Assembly (NCBI GenBank): GCA_002405445.1
Contig: DHLV01000150.1
Span: forward strand, 1 to 5,344
Direction of reading: 5' to 3'
Source: Flammeovirgaceae bacterium UBA4659
GTDB taxonomy: Bacteria; Bacteroidota; Bacteroidia; Cytophagales; Cyclobacteriaceae
Length of the DNA: 5,344 nt
A program made the translations under genes and the position numbers. This document shows positions 1 to 5,344 of this stretch, piece by piece. The notes below the pieces were generated by a model. It saw only the letters and a program-made list of their open reading frames with translations. It had not been told where the DNA came from and ran no database searches. Within the stretch, counting starts at the first letter, position 1. Each line of letters starts with the position of its first letter.

Positions 1-375
1 GCCATTGACAAAATCATTAACCCAAAGGTTCCTGTATTAGCAGAGGTACAAAAGAAAGATCCATCTATTTTTCTCAAGGCAGACCGGATCATCCACCGGA
101 TTATGCTCTCACAGGTTTTATACTTTCAGGCGTTTGGCAACTACTGTAAGGCATATTTTACTGATGGAAATGTCCGTGTTTACAATTCAAAAATCTCGTC
201 TGTGGAAGCGCTGGTGAAGATTCACGGCTTTTTGCGGGTACACAAGTCCTTTGTCATTTCTATGGCCAACATACAGGCGATTTCCAGTCACGCAATTTTG
301 GTCAATCGCACGGAAATACCGATTGGGGAGAGCTACAGGAAGATCGTTGTCAACCATCTTCGCAATCGCCAGTAA
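1..375 (+). CDS. LytTR-family response regulator, C-terminal part (5' end outside window)
   Basis: Frame 1 is open from the first base to TAA at 373-375, giving 124 visible residues with no start, so the gene begins upstream. Residues about 22-122 form a LytTR DNA-binding domain: an I-F-L-K-A-D opening strand, V-L-Y-F-Q-A-F-G-N-Y-C-K in the place of the usual 'ILYIEALGDYVK', the hallmark F-L-R-V-H-K-S-F-V-I segment (about 77-86), and a closing I-P-I-G-E-S-Y-R-K. The first residues, A-I-D-K-I, look like the end of the last helix of a receiver domain plus linker, so the whole protein is probably a REC-LytTR regulator (LytR/AlgR type) of about 240 residues that acts in the cytoplasm. Such regulators usually pair with an adjacent sensor histidine kinase; none is visible here, so it would lie upstream. 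Family assignment is secure. Target genes are unknown, and nothing shows that it controls the downstream operon. Confidence 0.93.
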   Translation, partial: AIDKIINPKVPVLAEVQKKDPSIFLKADRIIHRIMLSQVLYFQAFGNYCKAYFTDGNVRVYNSKISSVEALVKIHGFLRVHKSFVISMANIQAISSHAILVNRTEIPIGESYRKIVVNHLRNRQ

Positions 376-694
376 ATCTGAAAAGAAGATGAGTTGAGTC
401 CTGAGCGTTAGCCTCAGGTAGTCACAAGAACCGTGCTGTTGGAGTTTCGTTTCCGGTATTTGCGGCCATTCACGCATGAGGTTTTGGTTTAAGTCATCAG
501 CGCGAGAAAGATGAAGACGACACTGAATCTGTTGAGGTAAAACAACGTGGCGGTTGATCCACTGCCGGCACTGTGGTGTGCACAAGCCGGCAGAACAGCC
601 ATGAGCGTATTTCTGATGTGTGGCCAAAACATTGTCATTCACCAGGCAATCGCCAATAGGAGAAAGCCGTAACACTGAATCTCGCAATCGTTAC
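376..694. other. 319-base intergenic stretch without a supported gene
   Basis: All three forward frames are broken by several stops between the LytTR stop and the operon promoter. One reverse frame is open across much of it, but that frame also runs through the clearly coding LytTR gene, and its translation matches no family I recognise. What can be seen: a 6-bp hairpin just after the regulator gene (CCTGAG 400-405 with CTCAGG 413-418, no T-tract); a long imperfect hairpin at 546-603; and an 11-base direct repeat ACACTGAATCT at 520-530 and 672-682, each copy preceded by GAGAAAG a few bases upstream. It may be plain spacer, a small RNA gene, or a degraded coding region. I cannot decide between these from the sequence. 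Confidence 0.6.
546..603. repeat. Long imperfect inverted repeat / RNA hairpin
   Basis: An 8-bp perfect GC-rich stem, CTGCCGGC (562-569) with GCCGGCAG (586-593), encloses a further TGTG (572-575)/CACA (581-584) stem with a 5-base loop. Outside it, after a one-sided GATCCA bulge (556-561), the arms continue as 546-555 with 594-603, with one A/G mismatch and one G-T wobble. About 21 pairs are therefore possible over 58 bases. No T-run follows on either strand, so it is not an ordinary intrinsic terminator. It lies about 90 bases upstream of the operon promoter. It could be a structured small RNA, a processing site, a DNA-level regulatory cruciform, or the remnant of a mobile repeat. Confidence 0.7.
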
Positions 695-702
695 TATATT
701 TG
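695..702 (+). promoter_or_regulatory. Bacteroidota-type -7 promoter element (TATATTTG)
   Basis: TATATTTG matches the TAnnTTTG -7 consensus of the Bacteroidota primary sigma factor exactly. It sits 7 bases before the ATG at 710, so transcription would start at or within a few bases of that codon and the message would be leaderless or nearly so. No convincing TTTG -33 element is seen about 20 bases upstream, so the promoter may be weak or dependent on an activator. Confidence 0.6.
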
Positions 703-715
703 CACACGCATGCAA
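700..715. promoter_or_regulatory. Possible operator: TTGCA-N6-TGCAA dyad over the start site
   Basis: TTGCA (700-704) and TGCAA (711-715) form a perfect 5-6-5 dyad. It overlaps the end of the -7 element, the expected transcription start and the ATG at 710. A repressor bound here would block initiation. The arms are short, so chance is a real alternative, and I cannot match it to a known Zur, Fur or copper-repressor site. Confidence 0.25.
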
Positions 716-1114
716 CAATCAAAGTCAACCAACCTGTCAAAACCTCTGAGGCAATTGGCCACGGTGGCGATGTTGATTTTGTACGGGTTCGGGTCGTTTC
801 CCGGTGATTCGTTGCACGCCATTGTGCATGCCAGAGAAGTAGCCGAGTTGCACTCCATTGAGCAGGAGAACGATGCCTGTCATCAATCGCTGTTTCATGC
901 GGATGCCACCAGAGGGTGCGAGCACAAAACACATCTGGTCATTGGGGGCAAGTGCGCCTTTACTCAGATTGGCCACCAACCTTCGCACGTTGCAGCGTAT
1001 CAGCAGCCGGCACAACAGTTTGAGGCCACCGGTTCGACCCCGGAGGCAGCCGCTTTTTGCGTTGAATCCGCTTTCGCGGGATTTTTCTCTTCGCGTGCGC
1101 CTCCCGCAGTTTGA
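710..1114 (+). CDS. Small His/Cys-rich membrane-anchored protein upstream of TonB receptor
   Basis: The protein has 134 residues. I start it at ATG 710 rather than the in-frame ATG 620, because the promoter element at 695-702 lies between them and because a start at 710 gives a basic N-terminus (K5, K11, R14) followed by a hydrophobic segment at about 15-31 (L-A-T-V-A-M-L-I-L-Y-G-F-G-S-F), as in a signal anchor or signal peptide. The rest should be periplasmic and is rich in possible metal ligands: H36, H40, H48, C57-H58, H63, C70, H72, H75, C82, H89, H93 and C117. The core spacing is C-H-x4-H-x6-C-x-H-x2-H-x6-C. It ends in S-S-R-A-P-P-A-V. From memory, small proteins with this C-H...H...C-x-H-x2-H...C layout and a similar '(R)G/APPA' tail often precede TonB receptor genes in Bacteroidota; many have a C-x-x-C where this one has C82-A-F-T. 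The function is not established; metal sensing or handling is inference. It is the first gene of the operon, 56 bases before the receptor. Confidence 0.72.
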   Translation: MQQSKSTNLSKPLRQLATVAMLILYGFGSFPGDSLHAIVHAREVAELHSIEQENDACHQSLFHADATRGCEHKTHLVIGGKCAFTQIGHQPSHVAAYQQPAQQFEATGSTPEAAAFCVESAFAGFFSSRAPPAV

Positions 1115-1170
1115 TTTTTTCCTGCCCACGTCAGGCGCAATCAATCCACTCATTCATTTAAAAACATTTC

Positions 1171-3573
1171 GTGCAAAGGCAACTGTTGCTTTACGGTCTT
1201 TCTATTTTATTGACTCCATCCTTGATTTCGGCTCAAACTCCCTGCAAAGAATGGGTTCGGGGCCGCGTGTGGGATGAAGCCGATGCCCCATTGTCTAATG
1301 CATTTGTGTTGATAGACGGAGTAGGCACCGTGTCGCTGCCAGACGGCACATTTGCCGTGGAGGTGCCATGCGCCAAAACACATCAGGTAACTGTTCAATA
1401 TCTGGGTTACCGCACCGCAAATGAAAAACTTTCTTCCGATCGCCTTTTGGATATCCACCTGAAAGCCGATGAGCAGGAACTTAACGAAGTGGTGATTGAA
1501 ACGGTGGCAGAGAAAACAGAAACAGCACAAAATTTTTCGGTGGTAAATGAAAAGATGTTAGAGGCCAACGCGGGAAAAACATTGGGTGAAACATTGAAAG
1601 ATGTACCTGGCGTAAACGCAATCCAGGCAGGCCCCGGAATTTTTAAACCCGTGATACATGGTGTACACAGCCAGCGTGTGTTGATTTTGAATCACGGCAT
1701 TAGGCAAGAGGGGCAACAATGGGGGGCTGAGCATGCACCCGAAATAGATCCGTTTATCGCCAGCAATATTGTAGTGGTAAAAGACGCGAGCGCCATTAAG
1801 TATGGCACGGATGCTTTGGGTGGCGTGATCATAGTGAACCCACCCAATTTGCCACGCATAAATAAACTGGGTGGAGCGTTCCAAACCATCGCGCAAAGCA
1901 ACGGCAGAATGGGTACCGTTTCGGGTATGCTGGAGGGTGGCTTGAAGAACCTTGCCGGTTTTGGCTGGCGCCTACAGGGCACAGCAAAGCGCGCAGGAGA
2001 TTTTCATGCACCTACTTATCAGCTTACCAACACTGGTTTAAGTGAAACAGATTTTTCTGTCGCCACAGGCTACCAAACAGAAAAGGTAAAGTTGGAAGCG
2101 TTCTTCAGCCACTTTCAAACCGAGCTGGGAATTTTGCGTGGGGCGATTGTTGGCAATGTGGAGGACTTGGCCCTTGCGTTTGAACGATCGGTGCCGCAGG
2201 GAACCAAATCTTTTGATTACGAAATATTGGAGCCCCGACAAAAAGTGTCTCATAACTTATTGAAGTTGAATGCCGAATGGATGAACCGAAGGGGTTATTG
2301 GAGATTTAATTTTGGCGCGCAAAAAAATTTTCGTCAAGAATTTGATTTGAGAGTGGAAAGCCTAAGAGACAAACCAGTGATCAATTTGGAGCTTACTTCC
2401 TTTACGCTTGATGGCGAGCGCGAAGTCTTTTCAAGAGATAAAACCCTACACACGATTTTTGGATTTTCCGCATCGAACCAAGTAAATAACAATGTATTTG
2501 GTACAGGCAGAATAGCATTCATTCCAAATTATGACAATCGGGCAGCCAGCATTTTTATCATTGCCAAAAAGGAGTGGCCGAAGCTTAAGCTTAGCTCCGG
2601 TGTTCGGTATGACTATCGTTTCTACTCCGTTGCGGGCTTTGACTCAAATAATTCGATGTACAAAAGCAATTTGAGTTTTTCAAATGCAAGTGGAACATTC
2701 GGGGGTGTTTACAGCCTTGCGGCTGGAAAGAGCCTTTCGTTTTCAATGAGTTCTGCTTGGCGCCCACCACATGTGGCGGAGTTGTACAGTGTGGGAACAC
2801 ATCAAAGCGCTGCCTCCATTGAGTATGGCCTTTTATTGAACAATGATAACCAAGTGTTAACGCTAGACCAGTCTAACTTTAGAAATGAAAGTGCTTTAAA
2901 GTGGGTAGCTACTTATAAAGTTGAGAGAAAAAAATGGGCCTATGAAGTTACAGGGTATCTCAACAACATTAATAATTATATCTATTTGAGGCCGAGTGGT
3001 ATTACCACCACCTTCCGAGGAGCAGCTCCTTACTTTCGTTACACCCAAACAAACGCTTCGTTTCTTGGAGCTGATTTTTCTGCCGAATGGAAACCAACCG
3101 CCCATTTAAAGATTTCACCGAAGGCCTCGGTGCTGGCGGCTTGTGATCAAACCAATAACGATTACTTGGTATTTATTCCACCCAATCGTTATGAAACTAC
3201 GTTTCGCTGGGAGTCGCTGGAACAGATTAGGATAAACGGCTTTTTTGTAGAGGCCAAGGTTCTGTTTACCGACCGGCAGCACCGAGCGCCACGCACGATT
3301 ACCCCAAGAAAATTTTTGGAGGCGTTTGAGCAGGGTATTGACTTGTTTGCCAACGACAATCGCAACTTTGATTTTATGGATGCGCCTGCAGCCTATTGGT
3401 TGGTCAACTTGTCAACCGGTTTCAGCGTTCGCTCTCAAAAAGTCAAATACGATTTCCGCCTTTCGGCCGATAACCTTTTCAATACTACGTATCGCAACTA
3501 CACCAACCGGTTGCGGTATTTTGCTAATGAGTTGGGCAGCAATTTTTCAATCTTATTAAAATGTACATTCTAA
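1171..3573 (+). CDS. TonB-dependent outer-membrane receptor, ZnuD-like, probable metal transporter
   Basis: The protein has 800 residues, is full length, and imports a substrate across the outer membrane using TonB/ExbBD energy. Parts in order: signal peptide at about 1-21 (cleavage near S-A|Q); carboxypeptidase-regulatory-like beta-sandwich at about 30-98, typical of Bacteroidota receptors; TonB-box-like L-N-E-V-V-I-E (104-110); plug at about 115-224 with L-K-D-V-P-G-V and the G-T-D-A-L-G-G-V-I segment; beta-barrel at about 230-800 ending in F, as outer-membrane proteins do. The plug has G-V-H-S-Q-R-V-L-I-L-N-H-G and W-G-A-E-H-A-P-E-I-D-P (E187-H188); the barrel has P-P-H-V-A-E-L-Y-S-V-G-T-H (532-544). 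These resemble ZnuD-type zinc receptors, whose plug D-H pair binds zinc (recalled). The GTG start is forced: an in-frame TAA lies at 1159-1161 with no ATG after it, and the signal peptide follows at once. The barrel class is secure. Metal as substrate is likely, and zinc rather than copper or a chelate is a guess. Confidence 0.9.
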   Translation: MQRQLLLYGLSILLTPSLISAQTPCKEWVRGRVWDEADAPLSNAFVLIDGVGTVSLPDGTFAVEVPCAKTHQVTVQYLGYRTANEKLSSDRLLDIHLKADEQELNEVVIETVAEKTETAQNFSVVNEKMLEANAGKTLGETLKDVPGVNAIQAGPGIFKPVIHGVHSQRVLILNHGIRQEGQQWGAEHAPEIDPFIASNIVVVKDASAIKYGTDALGGVIIVNPPNLPRINKLGGAFQTIAQSNGRMGTVSGMLEGGLKNLAGFGWRLQGTAKRAGDFHAPTYQLTNTGLSETDFSVATGYQTEKVKLEAFFSHFQTELGILRGAIVGNVEDLALAFERSVPQGTKSFDYEILEPRQKVSHNLLKLNAEWMNRRGYWRFNFGAQKNFRQEFDLRVESLRDKPVINLELTSFTLDGEREVFSRDKTLHTIFGFSASNQVNNNVFGTGRIAFIPNYDNRAASIFIIAKKEWPKLKLSSGVRYDYRFYSVAGFDSNNSMYKSNLSFSNASGTFGGVYSLAAGKSLSFSMSSAWRPPHVAELYSVGTHQSAASIEYGLLLNNDNQVLTLDQSNFRNESALKWVATYKVERKKWAYEVTGYLNNINNYIYLRPSGITTTFRGAAPYFRYTQTNASFLGADFSAEWKPTAHLKISPKASVLAACDQTNNDYLVFIPPNRYETTFRWESLEQIRINGFFVEAKVLFTDRQHRAPRTITPRKFLEAFEQGIDLFANDNRNFDFMDAPAAYWLVNLSTGFSVRSQKVKYDFRLSADNLFNTTYRNYTNRLRYFANELGSNFSILLKCTF

Positions 3574-3588
3574 AAAACCATAATCTTT

Positions 3589-4218
3589 ATGAACAAAACA
3601 ATTCTTAAATCATTCGCTTCTATTACAGTGATTGCCGCTGTGTTATTGTTGGCAGGTTGCAGCAAAGAGGAACCAAAAAAAGAGGATACGCCAGAGCTCA
3701 TTACCAAGGCTACACTTGTTTTTACACCCTCTGATGGCTCAGCCGCAGTGACCGTTACTGCTACTGACCCAGATAACCAAGGGGCACAACCCATCCGTGT
3801 AGATGGCCCCATTAACCTCGTCAAGAACAAGACTTACGTAATGACGATATCGTTGATCAATGGCTTGGCGCAGCCGACTGATCCCGCATATGATGTATCT
3901 GAAGAAGTGGAAGAAGAAGGGGACGAGCATCAGTTCTTTTTCTCTTGGACAAACGATGCATTCTCTAGCCCAACAGGCAATGGCAACATCGACAATCCAA
4001 ATGATGCAATGAATTACACTGGGGGAGCAAATTCAAAAGACATAAACGGTAAGAACTTAGGTTTGACCACCACATGGACAACAGCAAATCCAACAGCTAC
4101 CCTCAACAGCAATTTTCGCGTGTTGTTGAAACACCAGCCGGGTTTGAAAACCAACACGTCTGACGCGAACACAGGCGAGACGGACTTTGATGTGACATTC
4201 GTGTTGAACGTGCAGTAG
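3589..4218 (+). CDS. Probable surface-exposed lipoprotein, partner of the TonB receptor
   Basis: The protein has 209 residues and begins 15 bases after the receptor stop, so it is almost surely co-transcribed. It has a lipoprotein signal peptide with lipobox L-L-A-G-C (C24). The mature end, C-S-K-E-E-P, fits the C-x-K-(D/E)-(D/E) lipoprotein export signal described in Bacteroidota, so the protein is expected on the outer leaflet, facing outside. The body (about 38-209) looks all-beta: I-T-K-A-T-L-V-F-T-P near the start, and alternating strands to the terminal D-V-T-F-V-L-N-V-Q. A striking acidic stretch, E-E-V-E-E-E-G-D-E-H-Q-F-F-F (105-118), and R-V-L-L-K-H-Q-P (177-184) are, as I recall, the conserved parts of a Bacteroidota family that databases label 'type 1 periplasmic binding fold superfamily protein', a name that says little. 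It is not SusD (far too short). I infer a substrate-capturing or lid role for the adjacent receptor, possibly metal binding through the Glu/Asp/His stretch. Confidence 0.85.
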   Translation: MNKTILKSFASITVIAAVLLLAGCSKEEPKKEDTPELITKATLVFTPSDGSAAVTVTATDPDNQGAQPIRVDGPINLVKNKTYVMTISLINGLAQPTDPAYDVSEEVEEEGDEHQFFFSWTNDAFSSPTGNGNIDNPNDAMNYTGGANSKDINGKNLGLTTTWTTANPTATLNSNFRVLLKHQPGLKTNTSDANTGETDFDVTFVLNVQ

Positions 4219-4228
4219 TTTTTTGTGC

Positions 4229-4282
4229 GTGCGGGTGCCTTGGGTGATTTTTAATGCCCAAGGCACCACCGCGCCATTTTTT
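4229..4282 (+). terminator. Intrinsic terminator of the receptor-lipoprotein operon
   Basis: GGTGCCTTGGG (4234-4244) pairs perfectly with CCCAAGGCACC (4257-4267), 11 bp with a 12-base loop. After a two-base bulge (4268-4269) the stem extends by five pairs, 4229-4233 with 4270-4274 (one G-T). Six T's follow at 4277-4282. It begins 11 bases after the lipoprotein stop. The T-tract favours + strand termination; read from radA, the hairpin is followed by A's, so it is not a canonical terminator in that direction. The last T's overlap the radA stop codon (4281-4283). Confidence 0.85.
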
Positions 4283-5344
4283 ACTTTCCAAACAAGTCCT
4301 TTAATACCTCACCTATTTTGCCAAACACTTTCACTTCAATACTTCCCTTCTTCAAATCAGCTGGCTTTTGTCCAAACTTAGAAATGTAGATTTGGCTAAA
4401 CCCCAATTTTTCAGCCTCTGAGATTCGTTGCTCCACCCGGTTCACCGCACGCAACTCGCCACCTAAACCGACCTCCGCAGCAAAACAAATTTTGTCTGAA
4501 ACCGGTATTTCTTCTAGTGACGACACAATTGAAATGCAGATTGCTAAATCGATGGCTGGATCTTCCACGCTAATTCCGCCAGCCATATTCAAAAAAACAT
4601 CTTGTGTGCCCATGCGGAAACCGCAGCGCTTTTCAAGCACGGCCAGCAACATGTTCAACCGCTTTTGGTCGAAACCCGTGGGTGTACGTTGGGGGGTGCC
4701 ATACGAAGCAGGGCTCACCAACGATTGAATTTCTATTAGCAGCGGTCTGTTCCCTTCAATAGTGGCGCCAATGGTAGCACCACTCAAATTTCCATCCTTC
4801 TGTGAAATCAAAATTTCTGAAGGATTTGAAACTTGCCGAAGTCCGTTGCTCAGCATTTCATAGATGCCCATCTCAGAAGTGGAGCCAAAGCGATTTTTGG
4901 TGGTTCGTAAAATACGGTACGCCAAATGCCGATCTCCCTCAAATTGAAGTACGGTGTCCACCATGTGTTCCAATACTTTTGGGCCTGCCAACATACCGTC
5001 TTTGGTGATATGACCTACAAGAAAAACAGGTGTATTCGTTTCTTTGGCAAAACGCATCAGCTCGGCAGCGCATTGCCGAACTTGACCTACGCTGCCGGCC
5101 ACCGAATCTAACTGGCTAGAGTGCAAGGTTTGAATCGAATCGACAATCAAGAGCTGCGGTTGTAATTCCTCAATCGCCAAAAAGATGTTACGCGTGTTTG
5201 TTTCGGTAATGATGTAAAAGTTGTCGTGCTTTTGCAGACCTGGGTTCAATCGCTCGGCCCTCATTTTTATTTGCTGGTCGCTTTCTTCGCCAGAGATATA
5301 AAGCACTTTCCACTTCTGCAAAGACAGCGCCACCTGCAACATCA
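4281..5344 (-). CDS. radA: DNA repair protein RadA (Sms), 5' end outside window
   Basis: A RecA-like ATPase that helps process recombination intermediates (branch migration, D-loop extension) in the cytoplasm. The 353 complete visible residues run to the window edge; the partial codon xTG before the first visible Met (5340-5342) fits the family's '...STLMLQ', so this Met is internal. Seen in order (numbered from that Met): Y-I-S-G-E-E-S (15-21), Walker B L-L-I-V-D-S (64-69), the G-H-I-T-K-D-G segment (110-116), the RadA signature K-N-R-F-G (149-153), and from about 195 the C-terminal Lon-like domain with G-G-I-S-V-E-D-P-A-I-D-L-A (255-267). The protein ends L-K-D-L-F-G-K, TAA at 4281-4283. 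The family is about 455 residues, so roughly 100 N-terminal residues (C4 zinc finger and Walker A) lie beyond the edge. It converges on the receptor operon with a 62-base gap. No frameshift or lost motif is seen. Confidence 0.97.
   Translation of the reverse strand, partial: MLQVALSLQKWKVLYISGEESDQQIKMRAERLNPGLQKHDNFYIITETNTRNIFLAIEELQPQLLIVDSIQTLHSSQLDSVAGSVGQVRQCAAELMRFAKETNTPVFLVGHITKDGMLAGPKVLEHMVDTVLQFEGDRHLAYRILRTTKNRFGSTSEMGIYEMLSNGLRQVSNPSEILISQKDGNLSGATIGATIEGNRPLLIEIQSLVSPASYGTPQRTPTGFDQKRLNMLLAVLEKRCGFRMGTQDVFLNMAGGISVEDPAIDLAICISIVSSLEEIPVSDKICFAAEVGLGGELRAVNRVEQRISEAEKLGFSQIYISKFGQKPADLKKGSIEVKVFGKIGEVLKDLFGK

Noticed and set aside
400..418. CCTGAG/CTCAGG hairpin after the response regulator gene as a terminator
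   Set aside because: Only 6 bp with a 7-base loop and no T-run after it, so I do not call it a terminator.
187..687. 166-residue open frame on the minus strand across the gap and into the LytTR gene
   Set aside because: About 190 of its 500 bases lie antisense to the secure LytTR domain, the translation matches no family I recognise, and there is no promoter-like element or signal before its start. Only its part over 376-687 could be independent, and that holds the hairpin instead.
620..709. Upstream in-frame ATG that would lengthen the small Cys/His protein by 30 residues
   Set aside because: The extra residues are hydrophilic, would bury the signal-anchor in the interior, and would be encoded upstream of and across the TATATTTG promoter element.
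1111..1144. TTGATT/AATCAA with inner CCTG/CAGG between the small gene and the receptor gene, as an attenuator or terminator
   Set aside because: The arms are short and unevenly spaced, and the T-run is before rather than after the inner stem; the 56-base spacer otherwise looks like an ordinary operon gap.
858..1277. 139-residue + strand frame spanning the small gene and the receptor start
   Set aside because: It overlaps two better supported genes in other frames and has an Arg/Pro-rich, low-complexity translation typical of a shadow frame.
3589..4218. SusD-like or substrate-binding ABC protein identity for the lipoprotein
   Set aside because: At 209 residues it is too short for SusD (about 500) and for a periplasmic binding protein, and it lacks the helical TPR-like character of SusD.
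4281..5342. Treating the Met at 5340-5342 as the true start of radA
   Set aside because: The known family has about 100 more N-terminal residues with Walker A directly before this point, and the frame stays open to the window edge.

Overview
The window looks like a chromosomal stretch from a member of the Bacteroidota, most likely a Cytophagales-type environmental bacterium. The evidence is a TonB-dependent receptor with an N-terminal carboxypeptidase-regulatory-like domain, a lipoprotein whose mature end starts C-S-K-E-E (matching the Bacteroidota surface-export signal), a TAnnTTTG-type promoter element, a LytTR response regulator, and the lack of clear Shine-Dalgarno sequences. No taxon below phylum can be proven from the sequence alone.

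Layout. Bases 1-375 hold the C-terminal end of a LytR/AlgR-type response regulator (LytTR DNA-binding domain) that begins outside the window. Bases 376-694 hold no gene I can support, but they contain a strong, long imperfect hairpin (546-603) and a few short direct repeats. A TATATTTG promoter element at 695-702 then drives what looks like a three-gene operon on the + strand: a small His/Cys-rich membrane-anchored protein (710-1114), an 800-residue outer-membrane TonB-dependent receptor starting at GTG (1171-3573), and, 15 bases later, a probable surface-exposed lipoprotein (3589-4218). The operon ends in a strong hairpin terminator (4229-4282). Its T-tract runs into the stop codon of radA, which comes from the opposite direction (minus strand, 4281 to beyond the window end).

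How the genes may work together. The receptor's plug and barrel carry histidine-containing motifs (plug A-E-H-A; barrel E-L-Y-S-x-G-x-H) that resemble, from memory, the zinc receptor ZnuD family. The small upstream protein is full of Cys and His. The lipoprotein carries an acidic E-E-V-E-E-E-G-D-E-H-Q-F-F-F stretch. Together they suggest a metal-acquisition (zinc or copper?) cassette: an outer-membrane TonB transporter, a surface lipoprotein partner, and a small metal-sensing or metal-handling membrane protein. The receptor and lipoprotein calls rest on clear sequence features; the metal substrate is inference. radA (DNA recombination/repair) is a housekeeping neighbour that converges on the cassette and is probably unrelated in function.
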